Assembly (NCBI GenBank): GCA_016196065.1
Contig: JACPYL010000010.1
Span: 1,860,001-1,924,000, forward strand
Origin: Acidobacteriota bacterium
GTDB taxonomy: Bacteria; Acidobacteriota; Terriglobia; Terriglobales; Acidobacteriaceae
Length of the DNA: 64,000 nucleotides
Reading direction: 5' to 3'
The notes below the pieces were generated by a model that had not been told where the DNA came from, did no database searches, and was given only the letters and a program-made list of their open reading frames with translations. The first letter of the stretch is position 1. Each line of letters begins with the position of its first letter. Below are positions 1 through 8,120 of the stretch, piece by piece. A program made the position numbers and the translations under genes.

Positions 1-2
1 AC

Positions 3-563
3 GCCCACAAAACTAAGATCTACTCTTTGTGTCTCAGAATGACCAGCAATACCGCCGAGGCGGAAGATTTGACGCAGGACGCCTTCCTGCAGGTCTTTCG
101 CAAGCTCGACACATTTCGTGGAGACTCCGCGCTATCGACTTGGCTATATCGCGTAGCGGTGAATACCGTTCTCATGCATTTTCGCAAGAAAGGATTGCGC
201 CAGGTGTCGCTCGATGAACCAGCGAACCGTGAAACAGGAGCGCCCCAGCGCGAGTACGGAAAAATTGACGGCCGTCTCTCCACGTCCGTGGATCGAATTG
301 CGCTGACCCGGGCTATCAAGGAACTCCCTGTCGGTTACCGCCGGATCTTCCTGCTTCATGAAGTCAAAGGCTACGAGCATCACGAGATTGCGGGCTTGTT
401 GCGATGCTCGGTGGGAAACTCCAAGTCGCAACTGCACAAGGCAAAGATGAAAATGCGGGAATTGCTGGGCTTTCCGAAATCGGCAGGTACCCGCGGAGTC
501 AGGGAAATGCCGGTCGAGTCCGCAACTCGTGTACCCCTTCAGGTCAGCGAAGCAATCGCATAA
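3..563 (+). CDS. ECF-type RNA polymerase sigma factor, 5' truncated by window edge
   Basis: Sigma-70 family factor of the ECF type, which directs RNA polymerase to a stress or envelope regulon. The frame is open to the first base of the window: codons from position 3 read AHKTKIYSLCLRMTSNTAEAED, typical of the end of region 2.1 and of region 2.2, so the true start lies upstream and the apparent TTG start at 27 is internal. Region 2 continues with DLTQDAFLQVFRKLDTF and STWLYRVAVN; region 4 is visible as LPVGYRRIFLLHEVKGYEHHEIA followed by a recognition helix around VGNSKSQLHKAKMKMRELLG. No anti-sigma gene follows directly; the next gene, 215 bp downstream, is a SYLF protein and a probable terminator lies between them. 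The family assignment is firm; the regulon is unknown. Confidence 0.9.
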   Translation, partial: AHKTKIYSLCLRMTSNTAEAEDLTQDAFLQVFRKLDTFRGDSALSTWLYRVAVNTVLMHFRKKGLRQVSLDEPANRETGAPQREYGKIDGRLSTSVDRIALTRAIKELPVGYRRIFLLHEVKGYEHHEIAGLLRCSVGNSKSQLHKAKMKMRELLGFPKSAGTRGVREMPVESATRVPLQVSEAIA

Positions 564-579
564 TTACTGGAAGCTACAG

Positions 580-627
580 ATGCGAGTCGGCAGCCGCCTC
601 ACCGCGCTGCTGGCTCGCATTTCTCTT
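580..627 (+). terminator. Probable intrinsic terminator after the sigma factor gene
   Basis: A 15-bp stem (580-594 with 606-620, two G-U wobbles) closes an 11-nt loop and is followed by TTCTCTT. It sits 17 bp after the sigma factor stop codon. The T tract is weak, so termination efficiency is uncertain. Confidence 0.45.
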
Positions 628-777
628 GTGGGACTACTGACAGAAATCCCCTTATTTCCCAAGCCGTGTAAGGAACAATCGCGCACCGCCTACAGGTTCC
701 GCTTGATGGCGCCCCGCGCGGCCCCGCGCCAAGATGACTGCGAACACTATGTTTGATTCCGAGTAGAGAGGATTTTC

Positions 778-1536
778 ATGAAATCACTAAAGGCATTAAC
801 ACTGATGGGAGCACTGATCATCGCGATGGGGAGCACCTCGTTCGCGAAGGATAAAGATGACGACAAAGAATCAGACCAGGTGAAGCGGATCGATGCGTCC
901 GCCACCGTGCTCGACGAAATCATGGGTGCCCCGGACAAAGGGATCCCCCAGGAATTACTTGAGTCCGCAAAGTGCGTCGCCGTTGTGCCCTCGATGGTCA
1001 AAGCCGGTTTCATTGTCGGCGCAAGATATGGCAAGGGCGTTGCAACGTGCCGCACTGCAGCGGGCTGGAGTGCACCCGCCCCGTTTACGATTGCTGGTGG
1101 AAGCTGGGGACTTCAGATCGGCGGCGCGGCCGTTGACGTCGTCATGCTCGTGATGAACGACAAGGGTATGGAGCGCTTGCTTTCGAGCAAGTTCAAGTTG
1201 GGCGCCGAAGCCTCAGCCGCCGCAGGTCCGGTGGGACGCCAGAGCGAAGCCAACACCGATTGGAAGATGCGTGCTGAAGTTCTCACCTACTCGCGTGCGC
1301 GAGGCGTCTTTGCCGGCCTCGAGTTGAGCGGCGCGGTCGTGAAACAAGATGACGACGACACGCACATTCTCTACGGCAAGGAAGTTGCATTTCAGGACAT
1401 TCTTCGCGGCAAGGTAAGTCCTCCTGCCGGTTCCCAGCACTTCATGGCTACGGTACGTAAGTATGCCGCCGAAGCGAAACAGGAACGTGGTGCAGTAGAG
1501 CCTGCCACGAGCCCCAACACCGATTCCACTCGCTAG
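778..1536 (+). CDS. Exported SYLF-domain (Ysc84-like) protein
   Basis: A 252-residue protein with an N-terminal signal peptide (MKSLKALTLMGALIIAMG, cleavage near SFA-K). Residues about 45-220 form a SYLF/Ysc84 lipid-binding domain: VLDEIMGAPDKGIPQELL, AKCVAVVPSMVKAGFIVGARYG, GVATCRTAAGWSAPAPFTI, GGSWGLQIGG and the closing YSRARGVFAGLELSGAVV are all characteristic. In eukaryotes this domain binds phosphoinositides; bacterial members are exported, of unknown function, and abundant in Acidobacteriota and Proteobacteria. The C-terminal tail is charged and low in complexity. It appears to be monocistronic, with hairpins on both sides. The family call is secure; no pathway can be given. Confidence 0.9.
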   Translation: MKSLKALTLMGALIIAMGSTSFAKDKDDDKESDQVKRIDASATVLDEIMGAPDKGIPQELLESAKCVAVVPSMVKAGFIVGARYGKGVATCRTAAGWSAPAPFTIAGGSWGLQIGGAAVDVVMLVMNDKGMERLLSSKFKLGAEASAAAGPVGRQSEANTDWKMRAEVLTYSRARGVFAGLELSGAVVKQDDDDTHILYGKEVAFQDILRGKVSPPAGSQHFMATVRKYAAEAKQERGAVEPATSPNTDSTR

Positions 1537-1550
1537 CGTATACCGATGGA

Positions 1551-1585
1551 GCGGGCGGCCTGTTAAGGGCCAGCCCGTTTCTATT
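1551..1585 (+). terminator. Probable terminator after the SYLF gene
   Basis: A GC-rich inverted repeat (CGGGCGGCC at 1552-1560 against GGCCAGCCCG at 1568-1577, one mismatch) with a short loop is followed by TTTCTATTTC. It begins 15 bp after the stop codon. Confidence 0.5.
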
Positions 1586-1666
1586 TCAGGAACAGTTTCC
1601 TATACAGACGCTACCGCACAGAAAGCATCTGAAGTTCGTGCAAGTCCACACTTGAGGAGGAATTTC

Positions 1667-1819
1667 ATGTCAACCATTCTCATTATTATCCTGGTGCTGC
1701 TGTTGATCGGCGCCTTGCCGTCCTGGCCTTATAGCAGCGGGTGGGGATATTACCCAAGCGGCGGGCTAGGGCTCGTCGTCCTCGTGCTGGTTGTTCTACT
1801 TTTGACGGGACGCTTGTGA
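1667..1819 (+). CDS. DUF3309 family small membrane protein
   Basis: A 50-residue protein too short for most gene callers. It starts MSTILIIILVLLLIGALPSWPYS, continues with a glycine/tyrosine-rich turn (SGWGYYPSGGLG) and ends with a second hydrophobic stretch (LVVLVLVVLLLTGRL). This two-helix layout with the central PxWPYSxxWGYxPSG motif is diagnostic of DUF3309, a family of tiny inner-membrane proteins without known function, often near stress genes. A strong ribosome binding site (GAGGAGG, 1654-1660) lies 6 bp before the ATG and fixes the start. A strong hairpin follows. Confidence 0.85.
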   Translation: MSTILIIILVLLLIGALPSWPYSSGWGYYPSGGLGLVVLVLVVLLLTGRL

Positions 1820-1874
1820 ACCTCAGTTCCTCGACATGGTCGCAAGCATAGATGTAGTACTGCGGCCCTTCCCC

Positions 1875-1922
1875 AACCGACGGTGGACTCCCTCGATTTT
1901 GGGAGTCCATCGTCGGTTCTTC
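1875..1922 (+). terminator. Strong hairpin, probable terminator of the DUF3309 gene
   Basis: An 18-bp stem with a single G-U wobble (1875-1892 with 1901-1918) and an 8-nt loop, followed by CTTCT. It lies 55 bp after the DUF3309 stop codon and 75 bp before the end of the opposing Crp/Fnr gene, so it may serve both convergent units. Confidence 0.7.
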
Positions 1923-1994
1923 TAGTGTCAGGTTCTAGTCACGGGCCAGTACATCGCCCTCTGATTCAATCAAGGAGAAAACACCTGTGGAGGG

Positions 1995-2801
1995 TTAGCG
2001 GCCGTCGTTTCGATCTCCGTTTGGCAGGCCGAGCGGCCCGTTAAATTGCTGGATGATGCGATAGCACTCGCATGCCGACTCTTCGAGCTTCTTCCGGTTG
2101 AGGATTCTTACTGCCCCGCGAGTGTATTGGATCGTCTCTTTTCTCTGGAGTAGCCCAGCCGCCAAGCTCACGCTGGGCCGATCGGTGCCGAGCATGGTGG
2201 CCAGGAAGTCATGGGTAATCCTGAGTATCTCGTCATCCGTTCGGTCCTGCATGATCAGCAGCCAGCGCGCAAGACGCTGCTCGATTCCGTGGAGCCGGTT
2301 ACAGGCCGCGGACTGCGCCGCCTGCATCCCCTGAATTACTGCGTGGCGACTGGCCAGGTAATGGAACTGTCTTGTGGATGATCGGAGCCCTCGCAGAGTC
2401 TCGACGGGAATTCGAAACCCGCCGCCAGGGATCTGTACCACAGCGCGGAGCAGACTTGAGTCCAGTCCAAGCAGGGCCGGCGTCCCGATAATGCCTTCAT
2501 TCCCCACGACACCGACTTCTACCGTCTTCCCTTCCTTCATGGCGACAACCAGGGAGACCAGGCCGTTGTTGGGTAAGTACGCGAATTCGATACGCTCCCC
2601 AGGGTTGTGCAGGCTCATGTGCGGCGACAGGGGTACGTAGGATAGAAATGGCCGGATCGCGTGGAACTCCGCATCAGGGAGAGCCAGCAAAATGCGGTTG
2701 CTGACCGGCTTCCCCTCGCCACTGCTTCGCTCGCCTGCAAGATAGGGTTTAGGTTCGGCGTTCATAACTTCTTGCGGAAATGTTTTCAATTTTGAATGCA
2801 C
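1995..2801 (-). CDS. Crp/Fnr family transcriptional regulator
   Basis: A 268-residue regulator. Residues about 40-155 match a cyclic-nucleotide-binding-type beta roll (ALPDAEFHAIRPFL, NPGERIEFAYLPNNGLVSLVV, KTVEVGVVGNEGIIGTPALLG); residues about 165-250 hold the long dimerisation helix and a winged helix-turn-helix (QRLARWLLIMQDR, LRITHDFLATMLGTDRPSVSLAAGLLQ, ILNRKKLEESACECY). The Phe-Leu-Ala-x-Met-Leu-Gly-x-x-Arg-x-Ser-Val signature is common in acidobacterial and proteobacterial paralogues. No Cys cluster for an iron-sulfur centre is present and the usual cAMP-contact residues are not obvious, so the effector is unknown. It appears monocistronic. Confidence 0.9.
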   Translation of the reverse strand: MHSKLKTFPQEVMNAEPKPYLAGERSSGEGKPVSNRILLALPDAEFHAIRPFLSYVPLSPHMSLHNPGERIEFAYLPNNGLVSLVVAMKEGKTVEVGVVGNEGIIGTPALLGLDSSLLRAVVQIPGGGFRIPVETLRGLRSSTRQFHYLASRHAVIQGMQAAQSAACNRLHGIEQRLARWLLIMQDRTDDEILRITHDFLATMLGTDRPSVSLAAGLLQRKETIQYTRGAVRILNRKKLEESACECYRIIQQFNGPLGLPNGDRNDGR

Positions 2802-2920
2802 GACGATTGAGATGCATTCTGAGGAAAGTCGTATGTAAACGAACCTTGATTAACGGGTTACTGTTGCGGATTCAGGCTGTATCTACAGTCTTCACGGTAG
2901 GTTTTGCTCAGAAAGGTTTC

Positions 2921-3598
2921 TTATACCTCCGGCAATCCTGTAGAGGAGCTACCCTCCGCGGCGCCAGAGTCAAACGGTTTCACCAATCCGTTCTTCACTG
3001 CGTACAACACCAATTCGCTGATCGAGTGCAATCCAAGTTTCCCCATGATGTTGCTGCGGTGGGTCTCAGCTGTTTTCACACTGAGTTCGAGCAGGCCAGC
3101 GACTTCTTTCGTGCTCTTCCCTTCCGCCAGTAGTTGAATGACCTGTGTCTCACGCTTCGTGAGCGTGTTTTTGTCAGCGGAACGGCGGTTGCCGCGCAAA
3201 TCCGGCCTCAAGATGGCTTGGCTGGTCTGGGAACTGAAGTATGTCGAATTTCGCTGAATGGCTTCGATTGCAACCAGCAATTCGCGGGCCGCGTCGGACT
3301 TTAGGATCAGGCCCTTCGCACCAACCTGCACGGCCGACTTCACAGCCTGCTCCGTATCGTAGATGGTGAGAAAGAGAATTTTTGATTTCGGATTATCCTT
3401 CAGAATTTCACGAGCCGCCTCGAGTCCGTTAAGGTTTGGCATGCCGATGTCGAGCGCGATCACGTCGGGTTTTGCCTCTCGCGCCTTGTGGACGGCGTCC
3501 AATCCGTCGACGGCTTCCGCGCACACTTGCCATCCCAGATGAGATTCGACCAGCGACCGCAGCCCTTGGCGCACGATCTCATGGTCGTCAGCAATCAA
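2921..3598 (-). CDS. NarL/FixJ-type response regulator
   Basis: A two-component response regulator. Residues 1-115 are a receiver with the acidic pair (IADDHE), phosphoacceptor Asp50 in VIALDIGMPN, and the conserved Lys in GLILKSD. Residues about 143-207 are a LuxR-type helix-turn-helix (LTKRETQVIQLLAEGKSTKEVAGLLELSVKTAETHRSNIMGKL). The first codon is uncertain: the frame reads LRILIADDHE upstream and contains no ATG, so initiation is at TTG (3598) or at a CTG a few codons earlier; the frame closes with a TAG upstream. Its likely partner is the HisKA_3 kinase at 4185-5738, encoded divergently, because HisKA_3 kinases typically pair with NarL-type regulators. Confidence 0.9.
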   Translation of the reverse strand: MIADDHEIVRQGLRSLVESHLGWQVCAEAVDGLDAVHKAREAKPDVIALDIGMPNLNGLEAAREILKDNPKSKILFLTIYDTEQAVKSAVQVGAKGLILKSDAARELLVAIEAIQRNSTYFSSQTSQAILRPDLRGNRRSADKNTLTKRETQVIQLLAEGKSTKEVAGLLELSVKTAETHRSNIMGKLGLHSISELVLYAVKNGLVKPFDSGAAEGSSSTGLPEV

Positions 3599-3942
3599 TA
3601 TGCGCAGATTCTGAATTCGAAGCCCCCAGTACGTTGCGACCCATCCGCTATCAGAAAACTATCCAGCTTAACTTGTAATCGCGATGAACTCGCTGGCATA
3701 TCAGGAGAAGCCTGTAGGTTTGCCGCAAACGCACTCGATGCCTGCAACGCCAGATCGGACAAAATTACCGCCATCCGAGACTTGGGCGACTTTATCCATC
3801 AGACGTCGATCGTGCTAAATGCCTGTCCATCACTGATTTGCTGCGGAGAGCCGAGAATGGACTGTCGTTTGCATGACAACCGATGTATCTCGAATCGGAT
3901 TCCAATGACCCATGCAGCGAGACACGAGATCGGAGGCTAAAC
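3599..3942. other. Divergent intergenic region, no gene seen
   Basis: Lies between the minus-strand response regulator and the plus-strand small protein, and so must hold divergent promoters. No convincing sigma-70 boxes, palindrome or coding frame stand out by eye. A good Shine-Dalgarno (CGGAGG, 3931-3936) for the downstream GTG start is at its right end. Confidence 0.5.
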
Positions 3943-4122
3943 GTGAAAAATGATCCCAAAACATGGCAATCTCTTTGCGAAGCCGCCATCAGAGAGGCCG
4001 ATTCAAGGGAATTGCTCAAGATCATTTCAGAACTCATCGAAACGCTCGACGCCAAGGACAATCTGTCCCATCCGGTCGAGGAACTATCGAGAACGGTCGC
4101 TTTCCCGAGAGTGGAGTCTTAG
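3943..4122 (+). CDS. Small acidic helical protein of unknown function, paralogue of the 5781-5939 protein
   Basis: A 59-residue protein starting with GTG at 3943, fixed by CGGAGG 6 bp upstream; an upstream ATG at 3883 has no such site. The sequence VKNDPKTWQSLCEAAIREADSRELLKIISELIETLDAKDN is predicted to be two amphipathic helices. Its W-x(2)-L-C/A-x-A-A/S-x(2)-E-x-D-S-x(2)-L-L-x(3)-E pattern recurs in the 52-residue protein on the other side of the neighbouring kinase. I know of no function for this small family. It is 62 bp upstream of the kinase and co-directional, so the two may be co-transcribed. Confidence 0.7.
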   Translation: MKNDPKTWQSLCEAAIREADSRELLKIISELIETLDAKDNLSHPVEELSRTVAFPRVES

Positions 4123-4184
4123 ACTAGTCTGTACGATCAGCAACGCCTGAAGATTGCTGTCATCGAATATCTCGTAGACAACCT

Positions 4185-5738
4185 ATGCCGCAGACCCGTT
4201 TGGAGCGATTCATTTCGACGAACAGCATGTTTCGTTACGGCGCTGCAATCGTTGCGGCCGTGCTCGCCGTAGCGGCCCGTATTGTGATGTCACCGCTGCT
4301 CGGCGACCGCACACCGTACGTAACCGTTTTTGCGACGCTCCTGTTTGTGGCTCGCTATTTCGGCCTGGGCCCGGCCATCGCTGCGTTGGCGACCTCCCTG
4401 GCGGGAATCTGGTTCTGGCTTGTGTCCCCTTCCGGGTCACCCGCGGAACCTGCCGACTTGTTCGCTCTGCTTGCCTTTCTGCTCTTCTCTGTCCTAGTCA
4501 TCGGATTCGGAGAAGCCACTCGACGCACCCACGCCAAGCAGGGCCAGACCGAACAGGCTCTTCGGGAGAGCGAGTCGCGACTCCGCCTGGGAGTGCTTCA
4601 GATGCAGGATGAAATTGCGCGGCGCACTTCCGAAATCGAACAAAAGACCGAACAGGCAAAGGAACAAGCCCGATTGCTGGATCTCGCCAATGATGCAATT
4701 TTCGTCCGCACAGCGCGCGACCGAATTTCCTACTGGAACAAAGGCGCCGAGCGATTGTACGGCTGGACGAAAGCGGAAGCTCTTGGACGCTTGACCCACG
4801 ATTTGCTGCGTACGAAATTCACAGTGCCGTTGTCAGCCATCCGGGAGGTGGAACATTGGCAAGGAGAATTGCTCCAGGTGAAGCGTGATGGCACTCCCAT
4901 CGTGGTCGCCAGCCGCTGGACCACGCTGCGAAACCGCGAGGGAGAGTTTGATGGCTGGCTCGAAATCAATACCGACATCACGGCCAGGCGGAATGCCGAA
5001 GACGCCGCTCGCCGCCTGAGCGGCCGCATCCTTAGCCTGCAAGATGATGAACGCCGGCGGATCGCTCGCGAACTGCACGATAGCCTTGGCCAATACCTGG
5101 TGAGTATCAAGATCAATCTCGACCTGTTGTCAGAAATGGCTGGGGTCCGAGACGAGAGCAAACGTCAGGAGCAGGCTACGCTCCTCTCCGACTGTCTGCG
5201 GTCGGTGCAGGACTGTCTAAGCGAGACTCGCACGATCTCGTATTTGCTTCATCCGCCACTCTTGGACGAAGCCGGTTTCGCGTCGGCCGCACGTTGGTAT
5301 TGCGAAGGGTTTGCAGAACGCAGTGGTCTGCAGGTCAGCCTGGACATTCCGCAGGATCTGCGCCGCCTCGACCGGGACGTGGAAACGACACTGTTTCGTA
5401 TTCTGCAGGAATCCCTTACCAATGTTCATCGGCACTCCGGTGGTACCGTCGTGCAGATCAACCTTCAGATTGGCGCCGAGGAAGTTCACCTGCAGGTGAG
5501 CGATAACGGCAAAGGTATTCCTCACGATCGCTTGCGCAGTTTGTCCGAGGCTGACGCCGCGACAGGTGTCGGGCTAGCGGGTATGCGGGAACGAGTCCGC
5601 GAACTCGGCGGCACCTTGGAGATTGCTTCGGCGTCGCCCGGTACGACGATCAAGGTGAGAATCCCCATTGTCGAAGTACCCCAATCCGTCGTTCCAATCA
5701 CGGAAAACGGCTCGAAACGCAGCATGCCGGCGGCGTGA
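4185..5738 (+). CDS. Membrane sensor histidine kinase (DUF4118-like membrane domain, PAS, HisKA_3, HATPase_c)
   Basis: A 517-residue kinase. Residues about 18-110 hold four hydrophobic helices resembling the DUF4118/KdpD-type membrane domain (LLFVARYFGLGPAIAALATSLAG). A coiled coil (110-165) leads to a PAS domain (about 165-280: ANDAIFVRTARDRISYWNKGAERLYGWTKAEALG ... LEINTDITARR). The dimerisation domain is HisKA_3, with the phosphoacceptor His298 in DDERRRIARELHDSLGQYL. The HATPase_c domain shows the N box (LFRILQESLTNVHRHSGG), DNGKGI and GVGLAGMRERV. It phosphorylates a NarL-type regulator; candidates are the divergent regulator at 2921-3598 and the lone receiver at 6129-6500. The signal is unknown. 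Confidence 0.92.
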   Translation: MPQTRLERFISTNSMFRYGAAIVAAVLAVAARIVMSPLLGDRTPYVTVFATLLFVARYFGLGPAIAALATSLAGIWFWLVSPSGSPAEPADLFALLAFLLFSVLVIGFGEATRRTHAKQGQTEQALRESESRLRLGVLQMQDEIARRTSEIEQKTEQAKEQARLLDLANDAIFVRTARDRISYWNKGAERLYGWTKAEALGRLTHDLLRTKFTVPLSAIREVEHWQGELLQVKRDGTPIVVASRWTTLRNREGEFDGWLEINTDITARRNAEDAARRLSGRILSLQDDERRRIARELHDSLGQYLVSIKINLDLLSEMAGVRDESKRQEQATLLSDCLRSVQDCLSETRTISYLLHPPLLDEAGFASAARWYCEGFAERSGLQVSLDIPQDLRRLDRDVETTLFRILQESLTNVHRHSGGTVVQINLQIGAEEVHLQVSDNGKGIPHDRLRSLSEADAATGVGLAGMRERVRELGGTLEIASASPGTTIKVRIPIVEVPQSVVPITENGSKRSMPAA

Positions 5739-5780
5739 TCTCCCCACCGGAGACCGGCAGAAGGCTGGCCGAAATAAGCT

Positions 5781-5939
5781 CTACTCGGAGGGCTTGGACG
5801 AAATCCGAAGATAGTCGAGGCGAGATTGCTTCTCCCCAAGCAAACGGTCAATCTCCGCAGTAAGCTCCAGTAGCTTTGTGGAATCCTGCTCGACGGAAGC
5901 GCGTTGTGCCAACTCCATCCATCTTTCTGTCTGTTTCAC
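5781..5939 (-). CDS. Small helical protein, paralogue of the 3943-4122 protein
   Basis: A 52-residue reading frame on the minus strand with a GTG start: VKQTERWMELAQRASVEQDSTKLLELTAEIDRLLGEKQSRLDY. It is highly charged, predicted to be helical, and shares the W-x(2)-L-x(2)-A-S/A-x(2)-E-x-D-S-x(2)-L-L-x-L/I-x(2)-E-I pattern with the protein at 3943-4122 on the other side of the kinase. A TGA closes the frame upstream and there is no ATG in this frame. The ribosome binding site is poor, so the start is tentative. An overlapping 78-residue frame on the same strand reads arginine-rich and is judged a shadow. Confidence 0.6.
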   Translation of the reverse strand: MKQTERWMELAQRASVEQDSTKLLELTAEIDRLLGEKQSRLDYLRISSKPSE

Positions 5940-6128
5940 GGCTGGAGTATGCCATTCGATCGCGTAGAAGAATGGTCAATAATGATCGCATCTCGTTTTT
6001 GTCAGAGGGTTGCGTCAAGCGCATACTTGCGTCGACCAATTGTTTGCACCGCACAGTACAGCATCGGCGGTATTGCGCGAGCACTACTGGTCCCGACAGA
6101 ATTACATTACTAAGAGAGCCGGGGGCCC

Positions 6129-6500
6129 TTGAAAAGTATCTTGATTGTCGATGATAGTGCCGTGATGAGGCGTGCGTTACGGACGTTGATGGATCTGCAG
6201 CACGATCTAGAGGTTTGTGGCGAAGCCGGCGACGGCCTCGAGGGAGTGGAGAAAGCTCTCGCCCTCAGCCCTGACCTTGTACTGCTGGATCTATCGATGC
6301 CCGTGATGAACGGTCTCCAGGCAGCGCGTGAGATTCACCGGCTTCGGCCCAACGTGCGGATTCTCATGTACACCACTTTCTGTAACTCCCATGTCGAACG
6401 GGAAGCACTAGCCATGGGTGCTAGCGCTGTCGTGTCCAAGTCAGAAAGCGCGGAGTCCCTCTGCGTCAGTATTCGCGGCTTGCTGCAGACCGCCGGTTGA
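6129..6500 (+). CDS. Stand-alone receiver-domain response regulator
   Basis: A 123-residue CheY-like protein with TTG start. The acidic pair (VDDS), phosphoacceptor Asp54 (LVLLDLSMP), a switch Thr in MYTTF and Lys in AVVSKSES are all present. It ends directly after the receiver fold without a DNA-binding domain, unlike the NarL-type regulator at 2921. It resembles the receiver half of NarL proteins and may act as a phosphate sink or connector for the kinase at 4185-5738. The stop is followed within about 10 bp by sequence with no helix-turn-helix in any frame, so truncation by frameshift is not supported. Confidence 0.88.
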   Translation: MKSILIVDDSAVMRRALRTLMDLQHDLEVCGEAGDGLEGVEKALALSPDLVLLDLSMPVMNGLQAAREIHRLRPNVRILMYTTFCNSHVEREALAMGASAVVSKSESAESLCVSIRGLLQTAG

Positions 6501-6612
6501 TCCTGCAGACTGCTGCCCCTTCCCTCAACGACTCTCGGAAACAACCTGGGAACAAAAAGAATGGGACGCGATTCCTCGCGCCCCATTTCCACTCTCATTT
6601 TCATCGCGGCAT

Positions 6613-6984
6613 CTACATCGAAGTCGCTGGATCGATCGACTGCACATGGATCGTGTTGGAAGAAGAGTCAAGCTGACCAGTGACCTTCACATCCTTACCG
6701 TCGAACTTCTTAGCTTGGGCTTGGTCATCGAGTTCGTAGTCGGTGCCACCAGTGTGCAGCACAAACTTGCCGCTCTTGCTCCGAATGCTACCCACAAACG
6801 CGCGCTGCGCGTCCGAAGGATTTCCGGATGGGGCTGCGGTTGACGGATCGCTCGTGCCGGGCGCCTGAGTGGGGCTGGCCTCTGTCGGGGTCTGCTGCGA
6901 CGGCGACGTGGTGCTCTGGCCGAAAGCTACCGGCAGAGTGGCGATAGCAAAAATAGAAGCGAGAACTAGGCTGTTCTTTTTCAT
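6613..6984 (-). CDS. Exported DUF5818-like protein
   Basis: A 123-residue exported protein. The start is taken at MKKNSLVLASIFAIATLPVAFGQ, a clean signal peptide preceded by a GGAGAAAA site; the frame is open further upstream but that part is basic and unlike a leader. A Ser/Thr/Pro-rich linker (residues 23-65) leads to a small domain (AFVGSIRSKSGKFVLHTGGTDYELDDQAQAKKFDGKDVKVTGQLDSSSNTIHVQSI) typical of DUF5818, a predicted OB-like beta barrel common in Acidobacteriota. Function is unknown. It is convergent with the receiver gene. Confidence 0.85.
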   Translation of the reverse strand: MKKNSLVLASIFAIATLPVAFGQSTTSPSQQTPTEASPTQAPGTSDPSTAAPSGNPSDAQRAFVGSIRSKSGKFVLHTGGTDYELDDQAQAKKFDGKDVKVTGQLDSSSNTIHVQSIDPATSM

Positions 6985-7211
6985 GGTGACGTTTTCTCCA
7001 ATCTTGAAGTTCGCGACTTGCGCAAGTTGAATCAGTGCAAGACCGATGCCGTTGCAGTTCGCACGTAATCTCAACAGCTTGCAGCTTCCATTGCGCGCGG
7101 GTTTCCCATTACTGCGTAACTTCCTCTTTTCTTTTGGAATTCCTTCGTACCACAAATCCTGTAGAACTCCCCACGCGAAGATCCGCATCCAACCCGAGTC
7201 AGGAGTTCCGC

Positions 7212-7406
7212 GTGTACATTTCTCTTTTCGCAGTGTTTGTCGTGGCGGTCACAGTACTGTTCGCGCTCGGTTTCTACTATGCGCAGAAACGATTCTGGTC
7301 CCAGGATCGCAACCATTCGCCCACTGCTCCTCCGAGTCCTCCCGAAGGCACGGGTAACACTTTGGACGACAACGACCCTATCTGGCGGCCGCCGAAGTCA
7401 AACTGA
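7212..7406 (+). CDS. Small single-pass membrane protein of unknown function
   Basis: A 64-residue frame with GTG start: VYISLFAVFVVAVTVLFALGFYYAQKRFW is one transmembrane helix followed by a basic stop-transfer, then a proline-rich acidic tail (PTAPPSPPEGTGNTLDDNDPIWRPPKSN). AGGAG at 7201-7205 lies 6 bp before the GTG and supports the start; the longer upstream frame is Cys/Ser/Arg-rich and not protein-like. I do not recognise a family. Confidence 0.55.
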   Translation: MYISLFAVFVVAVTVLFALGFYYAQKRFWSQDRNHSPTAPPSPPEGTGNTLDDNDPIWRPPKSN

Positions 7407-7585
7407 CAGGGTGCAGGTTTTGCCGGCCTACGCTACAGATATGTTGGAAGACTCCTACCTATTACAGCGTAATGACACTCGCATCGCCCGGCATTACGCT
7501 CATCAGGTTGCTAGCCGCAGAGGCTTGCACCAGGTCGCTTGTCAGACTCGATGAATCAGGGATGAATCAGGAAGGAACAACAACT

Positions 7586-7741
7586 ATGAGCATCTGGACG
7601 ATCCTTTTCGTGGTTTTGCTGATCGCATGGTTGGGAGGCTTTACGGTATTTCACGTGGCAGGTGGACTCATTCATGTGTTGCTGATCTTTGCGCTGATCT
7701 CACTGCTTCTGCATTTCGTAGCGGGCAGACGAATCGCGTGA
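7586..7741 (+). CDS. lmo0937-type small membrane protein
   Basis: A 51-residue protein (MSIWTILFVVLLIAWLGGFTVFHVAGGLIHVLLIFALISLLLHFVAGRRIA) with two hydrophobic helices separated by HVAGGLIH. This layout matches the lmo0937/DUF5670 family. GGAAGG about 10 bp upstream supports the ATG at 7586 over the longer frame. A paralogue is encoded on the opposite strand at 8354-8506. Function unknown; such proteins are widespread in soil bacteria and often lie near stress or envelope genes. Confidence 0.85.
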   Translation: MSIWTILFVVLLIAWLGGFTVFHVAGGLIHVLLIFALISLLLHFVAGRRIA

Positions 7742-7820
7742 TATCCAAGCCCGGCGATCAAACCAGATCGCCGGCTTGTCACTCCCAAACCTTTTGCACT
7801 CCAACCAATACGCTAAGACC

Positions 7821-8066
7821 TCAGTCTGCCACAGGTTCGACATCCGATTGTGCGACCTCAACTGTCACTTGCACTTCGGCGCCTTCTTTTAACTTGACCA
7901 CTTTGCCGTTCTCGTCGGTCAATTCATTTTCAATACGAATCTCCTGATACAGAGGCTCTGCACCTTCCACGATATTGATTTGCGCCGTCTCAGGTTCTGC
8001 AGGATCTGCGGAAGGGATAATCTTCTCGACCACCGCAGGCAGCGTAACGCTCGGATTTTCAGCCAT
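7821..8066 (-). CDS. Small acidic hypothetical protein
   Basis: An 81-residue acidic soluble protein (MAENPSVTLPAVVEKIIPSADPAEPETAQINIVEGAEPLYQEIRIENELTDENGKVVKLKEGAEVQVTVEV). The alternating beta pattern in the second half, with LYQEIRIENELTDENG and LKEGAEVQVTVEV, suggests a small beta-rich fold. AGAGAG precedes the ATG. It is the last of three closely spaced minus-strand genes (8506 to 7821), probably one transcript. No function can be assigned. Confidence 0.7.
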   Translation of the reverse strand: MAENPSVTLPAVVEKIIPSADPAEPETAQINIVEGAEPLYQEIRIENELTDENGKVVKLKEGAEVQVTVEVAQSDVEPVAD

Positions 8067-8120
8067 GGTGCTCTCTCCTACTCTTGGATCTGGGTCAGTA
8101 CCGTGGCACGACCATTGAGA

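Noticed and set aside
3488-3940. 150-residue plus-strand open frame
   Set aside because: It is mostly antisense to the response regulator and has no ribosome binding site or domain.
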